Part shown: positions 42,149-53,815 of the stretch, in pieces
Layout of the letters: the number at the start of each line of letters is the position of its first letter
Numbering within the stretch: the first letter of the stretch is position 1
The notes under the pieces: model-generated
Seen by the model: only the letters and a program-made list of their open reading frames with translations
Database searches by the model: none
What the model was told of the DNA's origin: nothing
Assembly: GCF_028009165.1 (NCBI RefSeq)
Contig: NC_079243.1
Location: forward strand, 3,038,001-3,102,000
Direction of reading: 5' to 3'
Source of the DNA: Akanthomyces muscarius
Taxonomy: Eukaryota; Ascomycota; Sordariomycetes; Hypocreales; Cordycipitaceae
DNA length: 64,000 bases
Made by a program: the position numbers and the translations under genes

Positions 42149-43549
42149 ATGGGCGTCCCTCTCACATACACTCGACCCAAGCATGTCGACACTCAAAGCC
42201 TTGCTAGCCGCGAGTCTGTCGCCGAGTCCAAGACGGGCGACTCGATGCACTCCGACACCTCGGGCTACTCTGCCAACGGCATCCCCGACTCTCTTGCCTT
42301 TGACAACATCATCAACGGCGGAACCTGCCCTGTACGTTATACACACAGCTCCGTTCAACAAGCCCAACCCTAATACATTCCCCAGCCCATGACTGTACGC
42401 GACTTCATGAACTATCTCATCTACATTGAGCACTCGGCCGAAAACCTGCAGTTCTTCCTCTGGTACAAGGACTACGTCAAGCGCTTTGGCACCGCCGACA
42501 CCACCGACCTGCGCCTGTCCCCCGAGTGGACGCAGGCCATGGAGGACGACATCGTCGCTCGTCTCCGCAAGGACAATGCCGAGAAGCTGCGCCCGGACAA
42601 CGGCGTGGCCGCCGAACTGTTCAAGGGCACCGACTTTGAGAAGCAAGGCCACGAGGCCGGCAGCAACAACCCGTTCAACACCCCTCCCCGTACTGCCCAC
42701 GGCGCTTCTGATCAAGAATCTGTCTACACAGCCACCCAGGCACCTGCCTCGACCCTGGCAACCTACCGCTCACAGGCCTCTGAGGCTTTCAGCACCGCCG
42801 GCGCCAAGCAGCCCTTCTCCATTCAGCCTTTCCGCGAGGAAATCAACCGCGTCATCGCTACATATATCATGGATGGTGCCCCCCGCCAACTCAACCTCTC
42901 CGCCTGGGAGCAAAAGGCCGCTGTTCAGGCTCTTTCTCATACCACCCACCCCTCCGCCCTGCGTCTCCTTATCACCTCTGTTGAGTCAACCCTCCGCCGC
43001 CAGGCGCACCCCAATTTTGTGCGCTGGTCCATCTGCAACGGCAACCCGGCCCGCGTCACGTTTGCCCGCGGCCTCGGCGTCGGCACCATCCTGCTCGGCG
43101 TCGTCGCAGGCATCGTGCTCTGTCTGAGCGGCGCGGGACGCGGCTGGCGCGCCCTCACCGCCATCGCCTTTGTCGTCGGCATCAGCACCCTCGTCGCCGC
43201 CTACAAGGGCATGTGCGTTGTCCTGCACGGCATGCACCACCGCCACGTGCGCCCCTGGGAGCTCTTTACGCAGGACTCGGAAAAAGATGGCCTCGAGAGC
43301 CCCGGCGTCTCCAAGACGAGCCTGCAGTCATTTGACTCGTGCAACAGCTACGAGGACGAGCCCTGGGTGGTCAAGTATGAGAAGCGCAATGTGGTCCGCA
43401 AGGTCTTTGACCGCGAGGTCTGGATCCAGGAGCCTGCGCTGCGCCAGATCCAGGACACCATTTTCATCCAGGCCATTCTTGCCTCGCTTCTCTTTGGCGG
43501 CGTCCTGACGGCGATTTTTGTAGCCGTTCCTGGCGGCCACATGTTTTAA
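42149..43549 (+). CDS. RGS-domain membrane protein, Rax1-like
   Basis: Two exons, 42149-42331 and 42386-43549, join in phase 0 (448 aa). After a short N-terminal region the RGS-type domain starts at MTVRDFMNYLIYIEHSAENL and is broken by a variable insert. It resumes with FREEINRVIATYIMDGAPRQ and HPSALRLLITSVESTLRR. Three membrane segments follow: two near residues 285-340 (ILLGVVAGIVLCLSGAG and TAIAFVVGISTLVAAY) and one at the C-terminus (IQAILASLLFGGVLTAIFVAV). RGS domain plus C-terminal membrane segments is the layout of fungal Rax1-like regulators of G-protein signalling or polarity. Whether it still speeds up G-alpha GTP hydrolysis is unknown. Confidence 0.88.
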
Positions 43550-44751
43550 AAAGGCTCGCTTTTGTATATGATGTATAAACTGGACGGCATGATGTTGGCT
43601 TTTTGTTCGGCGCAAGATACCACGTATTTGTTTTGTCATGGACGGGATTATGTAAAGTTTGATGATGACATAGTATTTATTAATATCATGGGTATGCGAT
43701 ACATGCAACGGTTCCTACAGCTACGTCAAGTAATAATAGTCTATGAGAGACAAGACACCAAGCGTTCTTTGGACTTTACGGAAACCCAGATGGCAGTATC
43801 CTGAGACACCCTAGTCACCGCCATATCTGCGGCCGGGCCGACGGAGGGTTTGCCTTGCTAGCCGTCTGTGTGTCTGTGTGCTGCCGGTAGTTGACGACGT
43901 TAGTATCGCGGGGGGGGCCGTGGTCAAGCGGGTCTGCCGAGGAGCCGATAAGACGATGAGAGAGCACATCATCATCCCATATAGCCAGAAGCCATGCATG
44001 CATGCTCCAGTGAGCCCATGGACCAGCCAGCCCGTACTAAAGATGGCGCTTTGGAAAGTTACGGAACAAACTCGCGGTTGGGTGTTTGCTGTTTCCGCAT
44101 ACCTCGGTTCGGAGTGGATCCGACTGAGATGTTAAAGGGGTCCCAAGTTTCGTGGCTATCGATTAGAGGCTTATCGTGAGAGCATCTTGCGCCGTGAGGA
44201 CTTGATCCGCGGATGATTCACCGACAGGTTAGCTTGGTCGAGATTTGATCTTGCCGGGGATACAAGTACTTGTATTACTTGTTTTTTTCTTATTCTCTTT
44301 CTTTTCTCTCATTCAAACAGTTGTCGCCGACCGGTGATGATACGGTGATACATTCAACAGACCCCTGTATTTCTAGCGAGCTACAGGCCTCTTCAGCGTG
44401 CTGCATGCCTGTTTTGGCGGCAAAATGTCCGCTGCAGTGGTAACAGTCAGCGCCGATATCAGCACTGGTGTGGTGGTAGACGGCGCTGTAAGCTGCCCCG
44501 CCAAGCAGCGGCAGCAGCAGCAGCAGCAGTAGCAGCAGCCGCCCCTCGTCCGTAACCACCGTCGGCCCGCCGCTGTCGTCGCTCCCAATACATACCCACG
44601 GCACACGACCGACTCTATTCCCGCCGACAACGACAACACCCATCTCTCCTCCCGTGCTGATGATCCGTTGAGATCCCGCTCTCCTCTTGCGACTGCGGTC
44701 GACTCCTCCTCCATCACCTCCTTCTCCTCAACCACCACACAGACTCCCACC
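43550..44751. other. Gene-free stretch upstream of pantothenate kinase
   Basis: A 1202-base stretch with the RGS gene 3' flank and the promoter/leader of the next gene. It contains a CAG microsatellite (44505-44539). No gene supported. Confidence 0.55.
44505..44539. repeat. CAG trinucleotide microsatellite upstream of pantothenate kinase
   Basis: About ten CAG units with one TAG interruption, about 210-250 bp before the ATG at 44752. Probably in the promoter or 5' leader. Confidence 0.85.
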
Positions 44752-46311
44752 ATGTCGCCGAATGCGTCCATGCCGCCCCTCCAGATCCCCGCCGACGTCC
44801 CCTCGCCCGAGGACGACGACAAGACGCAAGATGCTGCCGCCGACGCCCTCCACCCCGTCGTCTCGCGCTCGCGCACCATGACCACCACGGCCGAGATTGA
44901 CAGCACAATCACCAAGCCCGGCAGCGTCAAGATCAACGTCACCGGCGCCTTCATCGTCGACCCGGACTCGTCCACGCCCAAAAACGGCCGCGGCTCCCCG
45001 ACAGCATCAACGACGACGACACACCACGAGACGAGCGACATTCGGCTCCCCAACCACACGGCCGTCGTCAGCCACATTGCCGTGGATGTATGTCGCTGGA
45101 AAGACTGCCTGTTTAATGCTCTTCTCTAACCTCGCTGCCCAGATCGGCGGCTCCCTCATCAAGCTCGTCTACTTTTCCCGCGAGGTCGACATCCACACCG
45201 ACCCCGGCGGTCGCCTCACCTTTCAGACGTTTGAGACGGATCGCATCGACGACTGCGTCGAGTTTATGCGTGACCTGCGCGACAGGCAGCTGAAGCTCAC
45301 CGGCTCCCGCCCTAGCGACCTGGCCGTCATGGCCACGGGCGGCGGCGCCTACAAGTTTTACGATAAGATTCGCGATGCGCTCGGCGTCGACGTGTCGCGC
45401 GAAGATGAGATGGAATGTCTAATAATCGGTAAATGCCGCCACCGCTCTCATTCTTTTCATTTCCACTGACTTCCCCAGGCCTCGACTTCTTCATCACCGA
45501 GATCCCCCGCGAAGTCTTTACCTACTCCGAGACCGACCCCATGCACTTTGTCGGCCCACGCGAGGCCATCTACCCATACCTGCTCGTCAACATTGGCTCC
45601 GGCGTGTCCATGCTCAAGGTCACCGGCCCCCGCACGTTTGAGCGCGTCGGCGGCACCTCGCTCGGCGGCGGCACCCTCTGGGGCCTCCTGTCCCTGCTGA
45701 CGGGCGCCCGCACCTTTGACGAGATGCTCGAGCAGGCAGGCCGCGGCGACAACACCCACGTCGACATGCTCGTCGGCGACATTTACGGCCAGGACTACGG
45801 CAAGATTGGCCTCAAGAGCACCACCATTGCCTCGTCCTTTGGCCGCGTCTTCAAGATGAAAAAGGACGCCGAGGCCGCCGCGCTCGCGCAGGGCCAGCAG
45901 GTCGACGGCCAGGCGCTCCCGCGCGGGCCGGGCTTCAACGACGGCGACATTGCCCGCTCGCTGCTCTACGCCGTCTCCAACAACATTGGCCAGATTGCCC
46001 TGCTGCAGTCGCAGATCCACAACCTCTCGGACATTTACTTTGGCGGATCCTTTATCCGCGGCCACCGCCAGACCATGAACACGCTGAGCTACGCCATCAA
46101 GTTCTGGAGCAAGGGCGCCAAGCACGCGTACTTTCTGCGCCACGAGGGCTATCTGGGTGCCGTCGGCGCGTTCCTCAAGCGCCAGCCCAAGAACTGGGGC
46201 CGCAGGGGCAGCCTGGACAATGCCGGCCCGGGGCTGGACGAGCTGCAGGAGTGGCGGAAGCAGCGTGCCAAGGAGGAGGCGGCGGCGTCGACAACAGGGA
46301 CGGAAATGTAA
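44752..46311 (+). CDS. Pantothenate kinase (eukaryotic type II)
   Basis: Three exons, 44752-45087, 45143-45428 and 45479-46311, join in frame (484 aa). A disordered N-terminal region of about 110 residues precedes the acetate/sugar-kinase-like fold. Its landmarks are DIGGSLIKLVYF (nucleotide-binding loop, formed across intron 1), VMATGGGAYKF, YPYLLVNIGSGVSML, FERVGGTSLGGGTLWGLLSLLTG and VSNNIGQIALLQ with YFGGSFIRGH. The enzyme phosphorylates pantothenate in the first and rate-setting step of coenzyme A synthesis, usually with feedback by acyl-CoA. The ATG at 44752 is the first in frame after an upstream stop. It is convergent with AIM11. Confidence 0.95.
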
Positions 46312-46653
46312 AGACCAAAAAAAGAATATGAAAAAAAAAAAAAAAAGAAAAAAAGAAAGAAAGAATACGGCATAGAGATATAACATTAGAGACTTATGTT
46401 GGCATGGGTTTGAGGCAGCATTAGAATCACCTCCACACGAGGACTGGCATTTTCACAAAGAGGAGAGAGCACGGAAAGGGGTTCTTTTTTGGATATCCTA
46501 GGGTTTTTTGCATCATTATTCTCTCTTGGCTATAAAATGGAGAGAGAACAAGACTTTTTGTACATTTTTTACACTAATATACACTATCCACTGTGCCCAT
46601 CTGTACATTTTCTACCCTTGGGCCACATTGCTCATGTACATTGCATTCCATCT
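46312..46653. other. Short convergent gap with A-rich tract
   Basis: A 342-base gap between the pantothenate kinase and AIM11 stop codons. It starts with an A-rich run (46331-46366, including 16 consecutive A). No gene. Confidence 0.65.
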
Positions 46654-47367
46654 CTATGCTTTCGACGCCGTCTCGTCTGCCTTTTCCGCCGCCAGCCGAT
46701 CCTGCTCCTTGAGGCCCTCGACGTCCATGCCCAGCCTCTCCATCAGACCCATGACCATGTTGTCCACCTCGCGCTCCTCCTCCTCCCCCATGTGCCCTCC
46801 CCCCGCCGCGTCCCTCCGCATCTGCGTCCTGGCCTGCAGCTCCGCCACCGAGCAGAGGTCAAACGCCCACGCCGTGCCGCCCGTCAGCAGCACGGCGAAG
46901 CCCGCGACGTTGAGCGTCGCGAAGCCGAGCGCCTGCGCCGCGAGCGTGGACCGCTCGCCGCCGTCGAGCGCGACGTGCGGGTGCCCGGGGGGCAGGTAGG
47001 AGGCGTGGAAGAAGCGCGGGATGGACTCGCGCTGCCGCCGGAGGACGGCGCGGCGCGTCACGAAGACGGTCGCCGCCATGAAGCTGCCCCCCAGGAGGAG
47101 GAGGGAGAGCTGCGACGTCTGCCGCTGGAGGGGCGTGAGGTGCGCGGTGCGCGAGGTGTCGATGACGGGGGAGGGAGCGGCGGGGGGCAGACGTTGGCGT
47201 TGCTGCGAAGGATTGGGCGCGGGGCCGGCGGCTCGTGGTGGTGAGGAGGAGGAGGAGGTGGTGGTGGTGGTGGATGATGAGTCTGGAGAGGGTGGTGATG
47301 AAGAGGATGAGCCTGGCTCTGGCGTGCCGACGACGTGCGGCGCCAGGAGCTTCGCCAGGAACCCCAT
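46654..47367 (-). CDS. aim11: AIM11-family mitochondrial membrane protein
   Basis: One exon, 237 aa, start at the ATG at 47367. A Ser/Thr/Pro-rich N-terminal region includes runs encoded by GAG/GTG-type trinucleotides. Two membrane segments follow: LSLLLLGGSFMAATVFVTRR and LNVAGFAVLLTGGTAWAFDL. Between them lies the conserved FFHASYLPPGHPHVALDGGE and ALGFATLN typical of AIM11 (altered inheritance of mitochondria 11). The family is known mainly from yeast screens and its biochemical role is not established. The C-terminal tail is acidic. The overlapping longer frame at 46859-47572 is a shadow. Confidence 0.9.
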   Translation of the reverse strand: MGFLAKLLAPHVVGTPEPGSSSSSPPSPDSSSTTTTTSSSSSPPRAAGPAPNPSQQRQRLPPAAPSPVIDTSRTAHLTPLQRQTSQLSLLLLGGSFMAATVFVTRRAVLRRQRESIPRFFHASYLPPGHPHVALDGGERSTLAAQALGFATLNVAGFAVLLTGGTAWAFDLCSVAELQARTQMRRDAAGGGHMGEEEEREVDNMVMGLMERLGMDVEGLKEQDRLAAEKADETASKA

Positions 47368-48312
47368 GGTGAGGCCGCTGTGTGTGTGTGTGTGTTTGTG
47401 TGGTGTGTTTTATGAGACGGAGAGCGAGATCATGTGATGATTGTCGTCGGGGTATGTTTGGCGGGATGAGATGCGATGAGTTGATGCAAAGAGGTTCAAG
47501 TGCAAGGACGTTGAAAAAGTTGGGCCCCCTGCCAGGGTGGAGCGCCCGCGGTGACGGACAACAGACGGACACGCCAGGCCGATTTCACAGGTTTTGTTAC
47601 AAAGAGAATTTGATAATGGTGTATTTTAAGATGAGAATAATGATTATGATTTACAGAGATTGAACAACAAGTCGGTTTTTGCCAAGTACCCAGAATATAA
47701 AGGCGTGGTCCAAGGTTAGTTGTATTGACGAGGTCAAGTGGCTCGACATTGTCAAGATACCAGGTGGGCGGACTAGGTGAGCTGGTATAAATGCCTGTGG
47801 TGTTCCGTTTGTGCTATTGCTATTCCTAGAGCGATTGACGTGAATGGTGATTTTTTACTTGCACTACACGAGAAACACGATTTCAATCCATATACTTTCC
47901 TTTACACGGTACCCAGCTTTCGCCGGCTAACCCACTGAAATGAAGCATCACAACGCCAACTCGGAGCTGTTGGCCGTGTATTGATACATTTCCCGACACA
48001 CCAATGTCACGGAGCAATAGAGACTCGCGTGCGACTAATCCTCATAGATGCATAGAGACCAAAAGCGATGGACATTTACTTATCTCGTAGGCGTTCAAGG
48101 ACTGCAGTGTGGAGAAAAAGACATTAGATTTGTACTGGGGTTAGCGTGTCAAAGCCAGGTAGGTACAACTAAAAACATTCACACCACCACTCCTACCTAC
48201 TGTCAACAACAGCAATTCTTCCACAGACACACCACTTCTGCCCTTCTTTTACTCTCCAGACAGAAAATCCCCCAATCAACCTCTTGATTTACCAGACACA
48301 CACTAGCCCACC
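47368..48312. other. Divergent gene-free stretch between AIM11 and 2OG oxygenase
   Basis: A 945-base divergent promoter region with a TG microsatellite next to the AIM11 start (47379-47404) and a CA-rich leader before 48313. No gene seen. Confidence 0.55.
47379..47404. repeat. TG dinucleotide microsatellite
   Basis: About eleven TG units with one T interruption, directly upstream of the AIM11 ATG. Confidence 0.85.
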
Positions 48313-49250
48313 ATGGCAAAACCAAAAGCCGCCAAATCGTCCAAATCCCAACCCACCACCGCCACCACTGCGCCGCCGTCATGGCCCAAGTTCAAGCCCC
48401 CGCTGCCCGTCGTCGACCTCGTGCCCCAGACGCACCCCGGCACCGACCACATCGTCACCCTCGACGCCTTTTTCCCGCGCAGCCTGTGCCGGGACTACGT
48501 CGCCTTCCTGTCCTCGCTCGCGCTGCAGACGACGCCCGGCACGCCCCGCCGCGGCGACGCCGTGCGCGTCAACGACCGCTTCCAGGTCCACGACGGGGCG
48601 TTTGCGCGGGCCCTCTGGGAGAAGACGGGTCTGCGGGAGGCGCTGACCTCTTCGTCTTCCCCGGTCAACGATCTATGGTACGTTGCGCAAATGATTGTGA
48701 TGCGTGTTGTGTGTGTGGGTGTTGTGCTGATGAGGGACCAGGGGTGGCGAGCCGATTGGGCTGAGCCCAAACATCAGGGTGTACCGGTACACAAAAGGCC
48801 AGTTCTTTGACTGCCACTGTGAGTAGTCCCCCATTGAAAGCGACGAGGTGGTGGGGGGAGGGGGAGTGCTGAGACGAGAGAGGCAGATGACGAGTCCAAC
48901 AACGTCACTCTCGAGATTGACGACAGGCCCGTGCAGGCGCGCACGACATGGACGCTGCTGCTCTACCTGACGTCCGCGTCCGAGGGCTGCGTCGGCGGCG
49001 AGACCGTCTTTTACCCGCACGACCGCCAGTCCGAGGCCGAGGCCATGCCCGTGTCGCTGCAGACGGGCATGCTGCTCCTGCACAAGCACGGCGACGACTG
49101 TCTTTTGGTACGTGACGAATGCATTCAAGGTTCAAAACGGGCGGACGTGTAAGAAGCTAATGAAAAACTGACATGTCGCAGCACGAGGGCAGAGAGGTCC
49201 GCGCAGGTGAGAAATGGGTGCTGAGGACTGATTTGTGTATTAAGCGCTAG
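48313..49250 (+). CDS. 2-oxoglutarate/Fe(II)-dependent oxygenase (prolyl 4-hydroxylase-like)
   Basis: Four exons, 48313-48677, 48742-48818, 48887-49107 and 49182-49250, join in frame (243 aa). The double-stranded beta-helix core shows RVYRYTKGQFFDCHYDES with the HxD iron ligands (split by intron 2), then TWTLLLYLTS and CVGGETVFYP. The distal HEGREV His and the WVLRTD Arg, which binds 2-oxoglutarate, lie in exon 4. All expected active-site residues are therefore present. Related fungal proteins are annotated as prolyl 4-hydroxylase alpha-domain or oxidoreductase proteins; the substrate is unknown. An ACC ATG start context at 48313 supports the start. The protein is short, with no N-terminal signal peptide. 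Confidence 0.9.
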
Positions 49251-49385
49251 CTGGTGTAAAGATCGAGCAAAAAAAGAACATCAAGAAAAGAAATCATCAT
49301 GCTGGCAAAGGCAGAAAGCTTCCGCCCCCGCTTCCCAAACTCTCCTGGGAAATTCGCATTTTACCCATTGCGGCCCAATGCCTGC

Positions 49386-52300
49386 TCAATCCTCGTCAGA
49401 GTCCTCGTACAGACGCAGCAGCTGGTCCATGCTCGACTCTCTATACTCCAAATGCCGCGAAATCGGCGCTGCGCTGCTTGGCACGTTGACGATACCTGGA
49501 GAGTCTTCCTTGCTGGACGCGACGAAATGCGTCGAATGCGGTTCTGAGCCGGACTTGCTTGGTGTCATCTCGGAATTCCTTGAAGTCTGCAGCAGTGACT
49601 CGGTACCATCGGCTGCCTCTTCGGGAGCGTCACAGCTCGACTCGGCCGCCTCTTCGGGAGCATCATTACTCTTCTGCGCATCCACGCTCCTCTCTGGCTT
49701 GCTTTCCACGACATCGGCATCAAAATCAATGAGATCGACTTCTCCGTCAAAATTAGCAATCTCTCTTGCTTCTTCGTCGGATCTTCCAGACTGCGAAACC
49801 TTCAGCCCATCGACCTCCTTCGGAACCTCGTCATCTGCTTCACAACGTGTTGCGGCCGTCGTCAGTGGCGCAAGGCGAGCAGCGGGCGCCAGAGACGTCT
49901 CTAGGGGCTTGTACTGGTCGCCGTTGGCAATCCTGACCAGGATCCAGTGGAATATCCACGGAAAGCTTATCAGCGGCATGGCCCTGGGCGAAAATTCCAA
50001 ATTCTCCCCGTCGGCCTCTGCCTCGGCCAGGAAACCCTTGACCTCGTCTTCCGTCACCTTGTAGATGGCTGCCACAAGCTCATCTAGGTTCCCACCGGCC
50101 GCTTCTCCTGCGGTCTCGATGCACATTTCGCGGAACCGCTGCTTGAGCGTGTCGAATTGCTGCCCCAGATCCTCCTGGCGCTTGTAGTCCGAGCCGACCG
50201 CTGGCTTGGACATGGCCCAGCCAGAGTAGAGCTCAAATTCAGTCGCGACGCGGAACTGCTTCAGCAGACGTCTTACAGCGACATCGTACTGCGCCTTCAT
50301 ATTCCTTGCATTGGCCAGGGCTTCTTCGGTAAAGGAGAAATTCTCTGTGATTCTCGAATCAAATTCGTCTTCGCAGCTGGGGATGTAGTCGTAGTTCTCA
50401 GCTACCACTCGGTCGTATAGGATTCCGAGCGCCTTGCGGGAAGGGTACGTGTTGCTGTTTTTCTGCATAAAATGTGGCCATTTTCTTGGCTGGTATTTGG
50501 CGCGGCTCCATTCTGCTGGTATGCCTGTTTTGGGGTAGTCGACGGCCTGCGAGTGAAGCTCAGCGAGTTGCAAGCCTGTCAGGGCCAAACGTTAGCAAAC
50601 GACTCAGCATATCGGTGAATTTCTTACATATAGAAGAGTTCAAGCCCCGTTTATCCGCATGTGCGAGATGCGACACGGCAATGAGCCCCAGGAAGTCGTT
50701 CTTCATGTACTTGACGACAAAGTTGCGCAAGTCATTGACCTCGACATCTCTGTCCAAGTCCTGTGGGGTGACTGGCGCAGAGTGCATCGGCGGCGTGTTC
50801 CAGATTTTCGGCATCAGGATGGGGTCCCAAAAGACGAAATACTCGTCACCGTCCAGGTCACCTCCGGACAGCATGCTGGGAAGCGACCGGTCACCTTTAG
50901 ACGGGAACACGACAACATCCTTCAGATGCCGCAGAGCTGGGATATCGACCGCTTGTACAACGCGAATGTCTCCGGCGTGAAGGGCTGGATTGCGACCGAT
51001 GACGCAAAGGCCTTTGATGATTCTCGTCTTGTTTTGGTACGTTCCATCGCTGATTTGAAGAAAGATTTGAGGAAGGCTTGAATAGTCCTTTGCCTTGGAC
51101 CCTTCTGTCTCGGTGGAATGCCCTTGCAATGTGCCCGTCTCGTCAACACACCCCATGACAAAGGCACTCTTCTCGACGTGAATTCTGCATTTCTCTTTCA
51201 TAAGCTTCAAAGTCCAAGCTCGCCAGAGCTTGAGACTGTTCTTCACAAAAGGATCCTGAAAGCCGGCCTTGAGAATGTCGGCCACGATAACTGTCGCCTG
51301 GTTCTCGTCGACGAATTTTGTCAAAAGATCAATAGCCGTAGTGCGGCTTGTCATTGCCTCGTCGTACTGCCCAATCTGGTGGTTCAAAAGCGACATGAAT
51401 GCCTCGGCAGGTACTCCGAGGTACTCGAGAATGGTAATGATCAGGCGATTGAGAGTCGCGGTCGTGGTCTTGGCACACTTGATGATCTCAAGCGTGTTTG
51501 CCTTGGTGTTGAACTTGATTTGGGACTTTCGCAGACAGACCTCCATATGCTTCGCATATTCGCGCGGCCACACTGCGAGGACTCCCTTGGCACCACCCAT
51601 ACGAAATTGAAAGGCGGATGGATTCCCAACTACATCCAGTTTCATCTCATCAACAACCAGCTTGGCGAGAAAGCCCGAGATGATGCCCACACCATCACTG
51701 AAGCACTCGCCGTTGACTTCAATGTCGTCAATGTGACGAATGGTGGGCACGCGAACACCACGCACCTCTCGAGTGGTCGAGAAGCACTGTCCAATGCGAG
51801 CGCCAAATTTGGCAATATTTCGAATATGGTCAAAGTTGCCCAGCCACTTGCGAATGTCATCGCACGACACATGCGCTGTAGGACAGAAAAATGTCACGCT
51901 ACCTTCGCGTAGCTGCGAATTTCCAAATGCCAGAAACTCGTACGTGCGATCTCCGATGCGGATACCTTTGTATAGAACACGCAGTAGACGTTTCCAGACA
52001 TCATCATTGTTGTAGCGGTCTTTTGCAATGCGGTCAGACTCTGTTTCAGAAAGAAACTGCACGCGGAGAAATCTGTCTTGCAGGTTGTTGTACTTGCGCA
52101 TGACCCGGTTTGAGCTTTCGACATTCGGAAGATTCAGCTTCAGTGATGTCGGCGTGAGATTAGCCTTGAGAACAAGCGAGCAGTAGTGCGGAATGCGCCG
52201 CTTCAAGGGGGCGCAGCGAAACTGCGCGTCCTCAAGAATTTGAAGAGGATCTTCGATTTGCATTTCGTTATCAGCAACGTATTCCAGAATCTTGCATGCT

Positions 52301-53529
52301 ACTGTAGCATCCAAGGCTGCCAGCTTTTCCAGAAATGAAGCATCGACGGCGTATTCCCTGAGATAACCTCTGGTGACGCACACCTCTAGCCTGTACCGAA
52401 CAGCAAAATCCAGGTAAATGTGGTGTGCGGTGAGTCCAAGGTACTCGAGAGTATTGGAACTGTTGTGGTTTCCATGATGATCCAGCATATCCCACATGCA
52501 TTTTCGGTCTCTCTCTAGCTTGAGGGTGGTCCGAGCTGGGACTTTTTGGTGTTGATCGAGCGCAAACATTAAATGCTCAGTAGCGGCCAGAGACTGAGCG
52601 TTGGACTCGTCGATAATGCATCTAAACGTCTTGAGGCGGCTAATGTCGATAAATCTCCCGAGACGACCTCGGCTGTAGGTCGAGATCGGAAGCTTCTGCG
52701 GTTCCATGATGACTTCGTAAAGATCGGTCGCGCGCACCCAGCCGTCGCTAGAGTACCATCTCCTTGAGTCAGTTGGCATTACTTTCAGAGCGTCTGGAAC
52801 TTGCCAGAAGTAATCCAACGGCCCGTCAAAGGAGATCGAGTATCCTCGTTTGTTTCCTTCAGAGCAGGTGTCCTAGACCTTCTTGATGGCGGAAAGAGGG
52901 GTGACGAGTTTGTACTGTCTCTTCCGCGAGATCAGGTTTTGCTTCTCCGGAAACCGAAAATGAATGGTAACCTCTCCGCGGCGGGTGTTCAAGTCCAGCG
53001 AGAGATCGCCATCTTCCATCGAGTTGATTGTTTCCCCAATCACCATGGTATCCTCGTTTAGCAAGCTCCCAAAGTCCAGCGACTTGAGCTGCATTGAAAT
53101 GACGGGCAAGCTGCGTTGCTCCTCGGTGCTATGCACAGCCTCATGCCGTACTCCGACATTGAATGTGACTGGATTTTCGTGGCCTGGCAAAGCAACGTCG
53201 ATCCGCCTGTTCTGCCAGAAATTGTTCTTCGGCCGTGGCTCAAAGTCGATTCTCCCAGTGGCTGTTGTCTCTCTAGGGCTGGGATCAAAAATCTCGATGA
53301 GATGTATGCTGCCTTTTGGCGAAAATGCTTTCCAGATTTGCTGAATCGTGACGTCTTTTGGCATGTTGGAAAGCTTGAGCGAGATGAACCCGGTCTCCAG
53401 GCCTTGCTTGGGTGGCACATCGCCGCGGCTGGACGGGTTGCGCGAGGCGCTTCGTGAGCGTTCTTCGGAGAGTCCTGCGTTGGACCATTTCTCAGCGAGC
53501 TGTTCAGGAAATTCGTAGTATATGGTCAT
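49386..53529 (-). CDS. RNA-dependent RNA polymerase with one in-frame TAG
   Basis: The reading frame runs from the ATG at 53529 to 50628, then after a clear intron (50627-50576) from 50575 to 49386. It carries one in-frame TAG at 52875-52873 (codon 219). Apart from that codon the frame is open across 1363 codons. An RRM-like N-terminal region is followed by the RdRP domain: RVMRKYNNLQDRFLRVQFL, GKARIGQ-like FGARIGQCFSTT, FRMGGAKGVLAVWP and the catalytic SGGDLDGDEYFVFWD. The DLDGD motif is like that of the SAD-1/plant RDR group. The C-terminal tail is acidic with a repeated DAPEEAA. RdRPs make double-stranded RNA for RNA silencing or meiotic silencing. No intron removes the TAG and keeps the frame, so it may be a nonsense mutation, readthrough or an A-to-I editing site. 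Confidence 0.9.
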
Positions 53530-53815
53530 TGAAGCGGTATTGAATCTAGATGGCCTGTTCAAGCGATGGAGGTTTGAGATAATTAGGCAATAAAGCACCA
53601 CAGAAAAGATGAAGAAAAGATGAAATAAACAAAAGAGAGGAGGGAGGGAGGTGGGGGAGGAAAGTGAAGCCTTTCTGAGGCGGCGTTTGCAGAAGTGCAG
53701 AAGTGCAGAGGTGTAGAGGTGTAGGAGTGCAGCTGGGCGGACTGCGCATGTCTGCCACGCGGCGTAGCATATTATACAACAAACGAGCTGTAAAGGAGTT
53801 TAAAAAATAAATTGC

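Noticed and set aside
45457..46386. 309-codon minus-strand frame
   Set aside because: Antisense shadow of pantothenate kinase exon 3; the plus strand has clear kinase motifs.
52839..52872. 34-nt intron (GTCTAG...ACGAG) to remove the TAG in the RdRP
   Set aside because: Too short for a fungal intron, poor donor, and its removal breaks the frame.
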